From positions 1 to 9,682 of the forward strand of contig CAMPKU010000178.1 in NCBI GenBank assembly GCA_946887385.1: a stretch of DNA of 9,682 bases. The letters are read 5' to 3'. Positions within the stretch are counted from its first letter, which is position 1; each line of letters begins with the position of its first letter. Made by a program: the position numbers and the translations under genes. The notes below the pieces were generated by a model. That model made no database searches, was not told the DNA's origin, and saw nothing but the letters and a program-made list of their open reading frames with translations. Source of the DNA: an uncultured Gammaproteobacteria bacterium. Lineage in GTDB: Bacteria > Pseudomonadota > Gammaproteobacteria > Rariloculales > Rariloculaceae. This document shows, piece by piece, positions 1 to 6,331 of the stretch.

Positions 1-828
1 TTTCAGGCCGGCGTGAACTGGGCCGCCGTGCAGGTGCAGTCCGATGGCGACGTGATCGCCGGCGGCAATCTGTCGGGCGGCGGCAGGTTCAGCGGCGAGG
101 CACCGCTCGGCGGCGATCCGCTCGTGATCGGTCCCGGCAATCCGACCACCGAGTTTCCGAGCCAGACCGTCGGCGCCGCGTTCGCGCTCGCGTTCGACAT
201 CGGCGACTTCAACGCGTTCGTCGAGCTGCTCGAGACCCAGGGCGACACGCGCGTGCTGTCGAGCCCGCGCGTGGCAACGCTGAACAATCAGAAGGCCGTG
301 ATCAAAGCCGGCACCGACGAATTCTTCGTGACGGAGGTGCGCAGCAACACGGTGACGGGCACGGCCTCTACCACGAGCCGCGACGTGACGCTCACGCCGT
401 TTTTCTCCGGCATCGCGCTCGACGTGACGCCGCAGATCAGCGCCGACGGCGAGGTGACGCTGCACATTCATCCCACGGTGAGCGAGGTGACCGACCAAAC
501 GAAAGTGCTCACGATCTCGGGGCAAACCGACACGTTGCCGCTCGCGTTCAGCGAGATTCGCGAAGCGGACAGCATCGTGAAGGCGAAGAGCGGCCAGATC
601 ATCGCGATCGGCGGCTTGATGCGCAACTCGTCGCGGCGCGTGGATTTCTCCACTCCCGTGCTTGGCCGCGTACCGGGGCTCAAGCGGCTGTTCGGCAGCA
701 CGCGCGACGTGGAGACCGTGACCGAGCTCGTGATCCTGCTGCGGCCGATCGTGGTCGACGACGACGAGGACTGGCCTCGCCTGCTCGAGCCGGCCGCGGG
801 CCGTCTTTCGGCGCTCGAGGCCAACTGA
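1..828 (+). CDS. mshL: MSHA pilus secretin MshL, C-terminal part (5' end outside window)
   Basis: This is the outer-membrane secretin through which the MSHA pilus leaves the cell. The frame is open from base 1 (Phe-Gln-Ala-Gly...), so the start lies upstream and only about 275 C-terminal residues are present. Visible secretin-domain signatures are the VLSSPRVATLNNQKA stretch (about residues 82-96), the alternating hydrophobic segment ending in LDVTPQIS, the strand VTLHIHPTVSEV, the IAIGGLM strand, and the closing VLGRVPGLKRLFGS motif followed by ELVILLRPIVV. These are typical of the secretin/GspD-PilQ superfamily. The LHIHP segment and the neighbouring mshE and mshG point to MshL rather than PilQ or GspD. 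A Gly-rich stretch near residues 20-45 probably forms a loop between barrel strands. The stop is 4 bases before mshE, so the two genes are probably co-transcribed. The N-terminal domains cannot be judged from this window. Confidence 0.9.
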   Translation, partial: FQAGVNWAAVQVQSDGDVIAGGNLSGGGRFSGEAPLGGDPLVIGPGNPTTEFPSQTVGAAFALAFDIGDFNAFVELLETQGDTRVLSSPRVATLNNQKAVIKAGTDEFFVTEVRSNTVTGTASTTSRDVTLTPFFSGIALDVTPQISADGEVTLHIHPTVSEVTDQTKVLTISGQTDTLPLAFSEIREADSIVKAKSGQIIAIGGLMRNSSRRVDFSTPVLGRVPGLKRLFGSTRDVETVTELVILLRPIVVDDDEDWPRLLEPAAGRLSALEAN

Positions 829-832
829 CATC

Positions 833-2635
833 GTGAGCACGGAACCTCGCAAGCGGGTGCGCCTGGGCGACCTGCTGCTCGAGAAGAAGCTGATCTCGGA
901 GCAGCAGCTCAAGGAAGCGCTCACGGAACAGCGCAAGAGCGGCCGCAAGCTCGGCCGCGTGTTGGTCGACATCGGCGCCGTGTCGGAGGCGGACCTGCAT
1001 AGTTGCCTGTCGACGGCGCTGAATATCCCGTTCGTCGATCTGGCCCACATCGCGCTCGATCAGAAGATCGTCACGAAGCTTCCCGAGACGCACGCTCGGC
1101 GCCACCGCGCGCTCGTGATCAAGGAAGACGCCCGCGGGCTCCTGGTATGCATGGCCGACCCCACGGATTTGTTCGCGTCGGACGAGCTCGCGCGGATTCT
1201 GCAAAAACCGATTCGCTTGGCGCTGGCGAAGGAAGCCGCGCTGCTCAAGACCATCGATCTCGTCTATCGCCGCACGGACGAGATCGTCTCGCTCGCCGAG
1301 GAGCTCGCCGAGGAGCTGAGCGCGGCCGACGTCGATCTCGGGGCGTTGACCGCCGAAGAAGGCTCGCCCGACGCGCCCGTCATCAAGCTCATCCAATCGA
1401 TGTTTCAGGATGCCGTGCACGTCAACGCTTCGGATATTCACATCGAGCCCGATGAGCGCTGCCTGCGGATTCGGCAACGCGTGGACGGCATGCTGCAAGA
1501 GCAGCTGATCGACGGCAATCGCGTGGCCTCGGCTCTGGTCACGCGCCTCAAGCTCATGTGCGGCCTCGACATCGCCGAGAAGCGCAAGCCGCAAGACGGC
1601 CGCTTCAGCATCAAGATCGAGGACAAGTCGCTCGACGTGCGGTTGTCGACGATGCCCGTGTACCACGGCGAAGCCATCGTGCTGCGTCTTCTCGATCAAT
1701 CGTCGAGCCGCAAGACATTCGCCGAGCTCGGCATGCCGGACGAGATCGCCGCGCAGTTCACGGGGTTGATCGAGCGCAGCGCCGGCATGGTGCTCGTCAC
1801 CGGGCCCACCGGCAGCGGCAAGACCACCACGCTCTATGCCGCGCTTCATCATCTGAACTCGCCGGCCACGAAGATCATCACGGCCGAGGACCCCATCGAG
1901 TACCGGCTCGAGCGCGTGAACCAGGTGCAGGTGAACGCGAAGATCGGCCTCACCTTTTCGGCGATCCTGCGCACGGCGCTGCGGCAGGACCCCGACATCG
2001 TGCTCGTGGGCGAGATGCGCGATCAGGAGACCACCGAGATCGGCTTGCGCGCCGCGATGACCGGCCACCTCGTGTTCTCGACGCTGCACACGCAAAGCGC
2101 CGTGGCGACCGTGAGTCGGCTGCTCGACATGGGAGCGCAGGGCTACCTGATTGCCGCGGCGCTCGACTGCGTGCTGGCGCAGCGCCTGGTGCGGCGCGTC
2201 TGCGACAACTGCGCGCATCCGGCCAAGCCCACCGTTCAGCAGCAAAGCTGGCTATCGCGCTACTTGAGCGAAGCCGACCTCGCTGCCGCGAAGCTCGTCG
2301 AGGGCGCGGGCTGCACCTATTGCAACATGACCGGTTATCGCGGCCGAATCGGTATTTACGAGCTGCTCGAGATCGACGCGGGTATAGCGGCCGCGATTCG
2401 CGCCAACGATCTCGGCGACCTCGAGCGCCGTGCCGGTCATGCGCCGGGTTACGTGCCGCTGATCGAGCGCGCGCTTCAGTGCGCGCTCGCGGGCTCCACC
2501 TCGGTGGCCGAAATCATGATGTCGGTGGCGGGCGTCGATGAGCCGCCGGCGCGCGAAAGCCTGCTGAGCGACGTGCTGACCAGCGCCGCCACACAAGACG
2601 CCGTCGCGGATGTTGCCGCCATGCGGCGCGGCTGA
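833..2635 (+). CDS. mshE: MSHA pilus assembly ATPase MshE with N-terminal c-di-GMP-binding (MshEN) domain
   Basis: This is the cytoplasmic GspE/PilB-family hexameric ATPase that drives pilus polymerisation. Residues 10-33 (RLGDLLLEKKL...Q) and 39-62 (KLGRVLVDIGAVSEADL...) form two 24-residue repeats separated by 5 residues, the arrangement of the MshEN c-di-GMP-binding module. The catalytic core has Walker A GPTGSGKT at 324-331, an Asp-box/Walker B segment DPDIVLVGEMRD at 386-397, and a His-box segment (GHLVFSTLHT) just after it. A tetracysteine metal site C457-X2-C460-X33-C494-X2-C497 is typical of GspE/PilB/MshE ATPases. At 600 residues it is slightly longer than Vibrio MshE (about 575), with a variable Ala-rich C-terminal tail. 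The GTG start at 833 places the first repeat 9 residues from the N-terminus, as expected. The ribosome site is weak (GAGG at 817-820) and lies inside the end of mshL, suggesting translational coupling. Confidence 0.95.
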   Translation: MSTEPRKRVRLGDLLLEKKLISEQQLKEALTEQRKSGRKLGRVLVDIGAVSEADLHSCLSTALNIPFVDLAHIALDQKIVTKLPETHARRHRALVIKEDARGLLVCMADPTDLFASDELARILQKPIRLALAKEAALLKTIDLVYRRTDEIVSLAEELAEELSAADVDLGALTAEEGSPDAPVIKLIQSMFQDAVHVNASDIHIEPDERCLRIRQRVDGMLQEQLIDGNRVASALVTRLKLMCGLDIAEKRKPQDGRFSIKIEDKSLDVRLSTMPVYHGEAIVLRLLDQSSSRKTFAELGMPDEIAAQFTGLIERSAGMVLVTGPTGSGKTTTLYAALHHLNSPATKIITAEDPIEYRLERVNQVQVNAKIGLTFSAILRTALRQDPDIVLVGEMRDQETTEIGLRAAMTGHLVFSTLHTQSAVATVSRLLDMGAQGYLIAAALDCVLAQRLVRRVCDNCAHPAKPTVQQQSWLSRYLSEADLAAAKLVEGAGCTYCNMTGYRGRIGIYELLEIDAGIAAAIRANDLGDLERRAGHAPGYVPLIERALQCALAGSTSVAEIMMSVAGVDEPPARESLLSDVLTSAATQDAVADVAAMRRG

Positions 2636-2638
2636 GGA
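2634..2638 (+). promoter_or_regulatory. Ribosome binding site of mshG
   Basis: GAGGA overlaps the mshE stop codon and sits 7 bases before the GTG at 2646. It supports that GTG as the start of mshG and close coupling to mshE. Confidence 0.6.
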
Positions 2639-2645
2639 CTAGGCC

Positions 2646-3872
2646 GTGCCGCTCTTCAAGTACAACGGCCGCACCATGCGCGGCGACGCCGTGGCCGGAT
2701 CCCTCGAATCCGAATCGGCCGACGCGCTCGCGAACCACCTCTTCGCACGCGGCATCACCCCGATCGACATCAAGCCCATCGTCGCCACGCAGGATGCCAC
2801 GCTCGACCTGTGGCACCGTCTCGGCGGCGGCCGTCCGACGGTGACGGACCTGATCTTGTTCTCGCGGCAGATGTACTCGATCACCAAGGCGGGTTTGCCG
2901 CTGCTGCGCGGGCTGCAAAGCATTGCGGCATCGACGCCGAACGCAATCCTGCGCGAGACACTGATGGATGTCATCGGCAACTTGCAGGGCGGGCGCGAGC
3001 TGTCGTTCGGCTTCAGCCGTTTCCCCGACGTTTTTTCGAAGTTCTACGTGAGCGTGATCAAGGTGGGCGAGAGCTCGGGAACGCTCGAAACGGCTTTCCT
3101 GCGCATGTATCAGTACTTGAGCACGGAAAAGCGCATCCGCGACAAGGTCAAAGCGGCGCTGCGCTATCCGGCTACCGTGGTGGCTGCCATTGCGATCGCG
3201 GTTACGATCATCACGGTGTGGGTGCTGCCGAAGTTCGCGCCGATTTTCGATGCGCTTGGCGACAACCTGCCGTGGGCCACACGCGTGTTGATCGGCACCT
3301 CGGGCTTCGTGGCCGAGTATTGGTATGTCGTGCTTGCAGCGCTTGGCGCGCTCGCAATGGTCTTCAGGCTCGTGATTCGGGATCCGGCGGGCCGTTATCG
3401 CTGGGACAAGCTCAAGCTGCACGCGCCGATCGTCGGCGCCATCATGCGGCGCGCGGCGCTGGCGCAGATTTGCCGGTCGTTCGCGCTGACGCTCGAGGCC
3501 GGTTTGCCCGTGATCCAGGCGCTCGGCACCATCGCGCGGGCGACGGGAAACGAGTTCCTCACAGAGCGTGTGCTGGCGCTGCGTGATGGAGTCGAGCGCG
3601 GTGAAGGCCTCTACCGCATGGCGCAGACGGCCGGCTTGTTCACTCCGCTGGCGCTGCAGATGATCGCGATCGGCGAGGAAACCGGCGCCCTCGGCGAGAT
3701 GCTCGACGAGGTCGCAGACTTCTACGAGCGCGAGGTGGACTACGACCTCGAGAATTTGAGCGCCGCGATCGAGCCCCTGCTGATCGTCGCCGTCGGGGCC
3801 ATGGTCACCGTGCTCGCGCTGGGTGTGTTCCTGCCGTTGTGGGACCTGGCTGCCGGCGCGGGCGGCCTCTAA
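2646..3872 (+). CDS. mshG: MSHA inner-membrane platform protein MshG (GspF/PilC family)
   Basis: This is the polytopic inner-membrane protein that links the MshE ATPase to pilin subunits during assembly. At 408 residues it has the usual length for GspF/PilC/MshG. It starts with the family-typical MPLFKYNGRT. Two repeated T2SSF domains are visible: one begins at the FSRQMYSITKAGLPLLRGL segment near residue 72, the second near RRAALAQICRSFALTLEAGLPV around residue 270. Each contains a GE(S/E)(S/T)G-type motif (KVGESSGTLE and AIGEETGALGEML). Likely membrane segments are about 176-197, 223-243 and 378-402. The GTG start is supported by a GAGGA ribosome site 7 bases upstream. The gene begins 10 bases after mshE and ends with TAA. 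It is followed by the first sizeable gap in the cluster, so the assembly-machine genes appear to end here and a pilin transcription unit begins. Confidence 0.95.
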   Translation: MPLFKYNGRTMRGDAVAGSLESESADALANHLFARGITPIDIKPIVATQDATLDLWHRLGGGRPTVTDLILFSRQMYSITKAGLPLLRGLQSIAASTPNAILRETLMDVIGNLQGGRELSFGFSRFPDVFSKFYVSVIKVGESSGTLETAFLRMYQYLSTEKRIRDKVKAALRYPATVVAAIAIAVTIITVWVLPKFAPIFDALGDNLPWATRVLIGTSGFVAEYWYVVLAALGALAMVFRLVIRDPAGRYRWDKLKLHAPIVGAIMRRAALAQICRSFALTLEAGLPVIQALGTIARATGNEFLTERVLALRDGVERGEGLYRMAQTAGLFTPLALQMIAIGEETGALGEMLDEVADFYEREVDYDLENLSAAIEPLLIVAVGAMVTVLALGVFLPLWDLAAGAGGL

Positions 3873-3905
3873 TACTGAGACCGTCGTCACGGCCTCGGTA
3901 ACGGT

Positions 3906-3925
3906 GCTGTGGTGGCCATCACAGC
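3906..3925. promoter_or_regulatory. CRP/Vfr/Clp-like palindromic operator upstream of the pilin gene
   Basis: A 20-bp inverted repeat with 9 of 10 pairs matching lies in the mshG-pilin gap. The only non-matching pair is 3912/3919. Its core, TGTGG-N6-TCACA at 3908-3923, agrees at 9 of 10 half-site bases with the known CRP-family consensus TGTGA-N6-TCACA, with exactly the right 6-base spacer. CRP in enterics and Vibrio, Vfr in Pseudomonas and Clp in Xanthomonas recognise this type of site. The match is seen in the sequence; binding by a CRP-family protein is inferred. Confidence 0.65.
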
Positions 3926-3944
3926 CATTCAATGCGTCGCTGAG

Positions 3945-3950
3945 TACAGT
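3945..3950 (+). promoter_or_regulatory. Candidate -10 element of a CRP-type class II promoter for the pilin
   Basis: TACAGT matches the sigma-70 -10 consensus TATAAT at 4 of 6 bases. A start of transcription 7 bases downstream, near 3957, would put the centre of the CRP-like palindrome (3915.5) at -41.5, the textbook class II activator position. No good -35 hexamer is present 17 bases upstream, as is usual for such activated promoters. The leader would be about 46 bases. Assignment rests on spacing and is tentative. Confidence 0.4.
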
Positions 3951-3989
3951 TCGAGGCCTGGAATTTCGGCCAACTGCGCCAAGCAAACC

Positions 3990-3995
3990 AAGGAG
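3990..3995 (+). promoter_or_regulatory. Strong ribosome binding site of the pilin gene
   Basis: AAGGAG lies 7 bases before the GTG at 4003. It is the best Shine-Dalgarno sequence in the window and decides the start: the in-frame ATG at 4015 would be 19 bases away. A strong site fits a highly expressed major pilin. Confidence 0.75.
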
Positions 3996-4002
3996 CGACG
4001 CG

Positions 4003-4458
4003 GTGAATAAGAAGATGAGTCAAAGAGGCTTCACGTTGATCGAGCTCGTGGTCGTGATCACGATTCTCGGCATTCTCGCTGCGTTTGCGATACCGCGGTT
4101 TGCGTCGATGGAAGGCCAGGCGCGTACCGCGGCGGTGCAAGGGCTTGCGGGCAGCCTGCGCTCGGGCGCCGCGCTGGCGCATGCGTTGTGGCTTGCTCAA
4201 GGCAACCCCGCGGGCACCAGCATCACGATGGAAGGTGAGACGATCACGATGGCGTTCGGCTATCCGAACGCCGCCACGATCGAGCGCACGATAGTCGACT
4301 TCACCGGTTTTGCCCCAACGACGGTGAGCGGTAGCCGCCGCTTTACCAAGACCACGCCGGGCAACACGCCGATCGCGAACTGCTTCGTCACTTATCGGCC
4401 GGCCCTCGCCGCGAACGATGCGCCTCTGGTGACGGCCACCACGACTGGCTGCCAATAG
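4003..4458 (+). CDS. mshA: MSHA major prepilin (MshA/MshB-type type IV pilin)
   Basis: This is the probable main structural subunit of the MSHA fibre. The protein of 151 residues starts with a short positively charged leader (MNKKMSQRG) and a class III prepilin cleavage site G9/F10, giving a mature pilin of 142 residues beginning FTLIELVVVITILGILAAF. Glu at mature position 5 is present. The hydrophobic helix is followed by IPRFASMEGQARTAAVQGLAGSLRS, then LAHALWLAQG and SITMEGETITMAFGYP, features I associate with MshA/MshB pilins of high-GC proteobacteria. C127 and C150 near the C-terminus can form the usual pilin disulfide loop. The GTG start at 4003 is preferred because of the AAGGAG 7 bases upstream; a longer reading from 3823 would run through the end of mshG and bury the leader. 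Only one such pilin is present where Vibrio has both mshB and mshA, so the choice of letter is by position. Confidence 0.88.
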   Translation: MNKKMSQRGFTLIELVVVITILGILAAFAIPRFASMEGQARTAAVQGLAGSLRSGAALAHALWLAQGNPAGTSITMEGETITMAFGYPNAATIERTIVDFTGFAPTTVSGSRRFTKTTPGNTPIANCFVTYRPALAANDAPLVTATTTGCQ

Positions 4459-4485
4459 CGGAGAAGTCGGTCGCTAAGATCTCCA

Positions 4486-4511
4486 ATGAGGGCGCCTGCG
4501 GGCGCCCTCAT
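4486..4511 (+). terminator. Perfect 11-bp hairpin between pilin gene and mshC: partial terminator or attenuator, or 3'-end stabiliser
   Basis: Bases 4486-4496 (ATGAGGGCGCC) are exactly complementary to 4501-4511 around a TGCG loop, giving a GC-rich stem with no mismatches. It begins 27 bases after the pilin stop. The sequence that follows is CATCTGCGG with no run of T, so it is not a canonical intrinsic terminator. A leaky terminator, or a stem that protects the 3' end of the pilin message, would both give more pilin than downstream minor pilins. The structure is seen; the role is inferred. Confidence 0.6.
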
Positions 4512-4529
4512 CATCTGCGGTAAACGCAA

Positions 4530-5009
4530 ATGCATGTCCGCAATGTCGAACGCAATCATGGCTTCACGCTCGTCGAGCTCGTCGTCGTCATCGTGATCGC
4601 CGGGATCCTCGCGGCGTTCGCGGTGCCGCGGTTCTTCGACAACCGAACGTTCCTCGAGCGCGGCTACTACGAGGAGCTCGTTGCGGCGCTCAAGTACTCG
4701 CAGAAGCTCGCCGTAGCCAGCGGTTGCCCCGTGCGCATCGTCATCGACGCGGCCGGTTACGTGGCGCGGCAGCAAGCCGCGCAGGCCGGTAGCTGCAACC
4801 CGGCCGACGCAACCTGGCCGACGAACGTGGCGCTGGCCGACGGGCAGACGCTCTTTGGCTCGACTCCGCTCGGTGTGACAGTGGCGCCGCCGGTCACGCT
4901 CACGTTCGACGCGCTCGGCAGAACCGACCTCGGCGCGGACCAAGCCGTCACCGTCGGGCCGTTCGCGTTCACGGTGCGCGCCGCGAGCGGATTCGTTCAG
5001 GCGCCCTGA
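4530..5009 (+). CDS. mshC: MSHA minor prepilin MshC (GspH-like)
   Basis: This is a minor type IV pilin-like subunit. The 159-residue protein has an 11-residue leader ending H-G, with cleavage predicted at G11/F12 before FTLVELVVVIVIAGILAAF and Glu at mature position 5. The helix continues VPRFFDNRTF, then YYEELVAALKYSQKLAVASGCPVRIVI, a pattern typical of the GspH/FimT-like minor pilins and of MshC. C66 and C89 may form a disulfide. The N-terminal helix is nearly identical to that of the major pilin upstream, indicating paralogy. No clear Shine-Dalgarno sequence precedes the ATG, which lies 18 bases after the 4486-4511 hairpin, consistent with lower expression than the pilin. It ends 2 bases before mshD. 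MshC is expected to act with MshD, MshO and MshP in initiating or capping the fibre. Confidence 0.88.
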   Translation: MHVRNVERNHGFTLVELVVVIVIAGILAAFAVPRFFDNRTFLERGYYEELVAALKYSQKLAVASGCPVRIVIDAAGYVARQQAAQAGSCNPADATWPTNVALADGQTLFGSTPLGVTVAPPVTLTFDALGRTDLGADQAVTVGPFAFTVRAASGFVQAP

Positions 5010-5011
5010 TC

Positions 5012-5467
5012 ATGCGCAGCCGCGGCGAACGTGGTGCAACGCTGATCGAGCTCGTGATCTCGATCGTCGTGATCGCGATTGCGGCGAGCGCCGTGCTCGG
5101 CGTGCTCTCGGCAAGCGTGGGCCGCAGCGCCGACGCCATGGTGCTGAGCCAAGCCGTGGCCATCGCCGAGGCGTACCTCGAGGAAATTTCCCGCAAGCCC
5201 TTCCTCGATCCCGACGGTGTCGACGGCGAAGCGGCTCGCCCGGCGTTCGACGACGTCGACGACTATCACGGTCTCGTCGACAACGGCGCGCGCGATCAGT
5301 TCGGTTCGGCGTTGGCTCCGCTCTCGCAGTACACCGTCACGGTCACCGTCACGCCCAGCACGGCGCTTGCGGGCGTGCCGCAAGTGGACGCGGAGCGCAT
5401 CGACGTTCGAGTCACGTATCCCGGCAACGGTGCAGTCGCCCTAACCGGCTACAAGACGCGGCTGTAA
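5012..5467 (+). CDS. mshD: MSHA minor prepilin MshD
   Basis: This is a minor pilin-like subunit of 151 residues. The leader MRSRGERG is cut after G8, and the mature protein would start ATLIELVISIVVIAIAASAVLG, keeping Glu at mature position 5 but with Ala instead of Phe or Met at position 1. The region AIAEAYLEEISRKPFLDPDG followed by the acidic FDDVDDYHGL segment is characteristic of MshD and GspI/PilV-like proteins. The C-terminal half has a beta-rich stretch (YTVTVTVTP, IDVRVTYP). No cysteines are present. The start lies 2 bases after the mshC stop and the stop 3 bases before mshO, so translation is probably coupled along the block. Confidence 0.88.
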   Translation: MRSRGERGATLIELVISIVVIAIAASAVLGVLSASVGRSADAMVLSQAVAIAEAYLEEISRKPFLDPDGVDGEAARPAFDDVDDYHGLVDNGARDQFGSALAPLSQYTVTVTVTPSTALAGVPQVDAERIDVRVTYPGNGAVALTGYKTRL

Positions 5468-5470
5468 AAA

Positions 5471-6331
5471 ATGCGCACGCCGTTATCACAACGCGGTTTG
5501 ACGCTCATCGAGCTCGTGGTAACGCTCGTCATCAGCACGATCGTGGTGTCCTTCGTCGCGATGTTCATCAGCGGTCCCGTGCAGGGGTTCGCGGACCAAT
5601 CGCGGCGCGCGCGGCTCGTCGATGCCGCCGACGCAGCCGTCAAGCGCATCAGCCGCGACATCAGGCGCTCGCTGCCGAACAGCGTGCGAATCACTGTCGC
5701 AGGCGGGGTAACGGCGCTCGAGGTGCTGAGCACTGTCGACGGCGCACGCTATCGCGCGCAGCCGCCGGGAACCCCAGACCAGATTCTCGATCTCGCAGCC
5801 CCCGACGATTCCTTCAACGTGCTGGGCTCGTTCACGCGATTGCCGAAGCCGGTGAGCCTGCCGAACCACCATCTGGCCGTCTACAACGTGGGCGTGCCCG
5901 GGGCGAATGCCTACGAGCTCGCGAACGTCATCACGCCTTCCGGCACCATCGGCATCGAGGCCGACGGCGGGACGGGCGAGGATCGTGTCACCCTGGAGCA
6001 ACCGTTCCGGTTCGCGCACGCGTCGCCCGCGCAGCGCGTGTTCCTCGTCGACGGGCCTGTGAGCTATCTCTGCGATACGGTCATGGGCACGTTGCTGCGT
6101 TACGACGGCTACGCCATCACGGCCAACCAAGCCGCGGTGGACTCGCACGGCGAGCTGTTGGCTGCCGGCGCCACGGCGAGCTTGATGGCCAATCAGGTCA
6201 CGGGCTGCTCGTTCGATTACACGCCCGGCACGGCCGAGCGCGCCGGGCTCGTGTCGTTGCAGATCGTGGTCAGCGCACAAGGCGAAACGGTGTCGCTGCT
6301 CTCACAGGTGCACGTGGACAACGGGCCATGA
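5471..6331 (+). CDS. mshO: MSHA minor prepilin MshO (GspJ-like)
   Basis: This is a large minor pilin-like subunit of 286 residues. The leader MRTPLSQRG is followed by cleavage at G9/L10, giving a mature start LTLIELVVTLVISTIVVSFVAMF with Glu at mature position 5. The helix is followed by a segment ARLVDAADAAVKRISRDIRRSLPNSVRI, typical of GspJ/PilW/MshO minor pilins, and a large beta-rich globular part. C201 and C246 may pair. The gene begins 3 bases after mshD and its TGA overlaps the ATG of mshP (ATGA). It probably belongs to the tip or priming complex with MshC, MshD and MshP; this is inferred from the family. Confidence 0.88.
   Translation: MRTPLSQRGLTLIELVVTLVISTIVVSFVAMFISGPVQGFADQSRRARLVDAADAAVKRISRDIRRSLPNSVRITVAGGVTALEVLSTVDGARYRAQPPGTPDQILDLAAPDDSFNVLGSFTRLPKPVSLPNHHLAVYNVGVPGANAYELANVITPSGTIGIEADGGTGEDRVTLEQPFRFAHASPAQRVFLVDGPVSYLCDTVMGTLLRYDGYAITANQAAVDSHGELLAAGATASLMANQVTGCSFDYTPGTAERAGLVSLQIVVSAQGETVSLLSQVHVDNGP

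Noticed and set aside
1558..2541. A 327-codon + strand frame inside mshE in another phase
   Set aside because: The translation is Arg-rich low-complexity sequence, whereas the mshE frame carries Walker A, Walker B and the tetracysteine site. It is a shadow of mshE.
3906..3925. The palindrome read as a terminator of mshG
   Set aside because: It has no loop between its arms and no T-run after it. The TGTGG-N6-TCACA layout fits a protein-binding site better.
3904..3930. Possible sigma-54 (-24/-12) promoter, as used by some pilin genes
   Set aside because: GG and GC dinucleotides do not occur at the required 10-base spacing, and no TGGCAC-N5-TTGC-like sequence was found in the gap.
3823..4002. 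Upstream in-frame extension of the pilin gene starting inside mshG
   Set aside because: It would add about 60 residues before the prepilin leader and overlap mshG. The AAGGAG site 7 bases before GTG 4003 and the short charged leader support the later start.
5333..5356. Short repeated ACCGTCACGGT-like units in mshD
   Set aside because: They encode an alternating Thr-Val beta strand within the reading frame and are explained by the protein sequence and codon bias.
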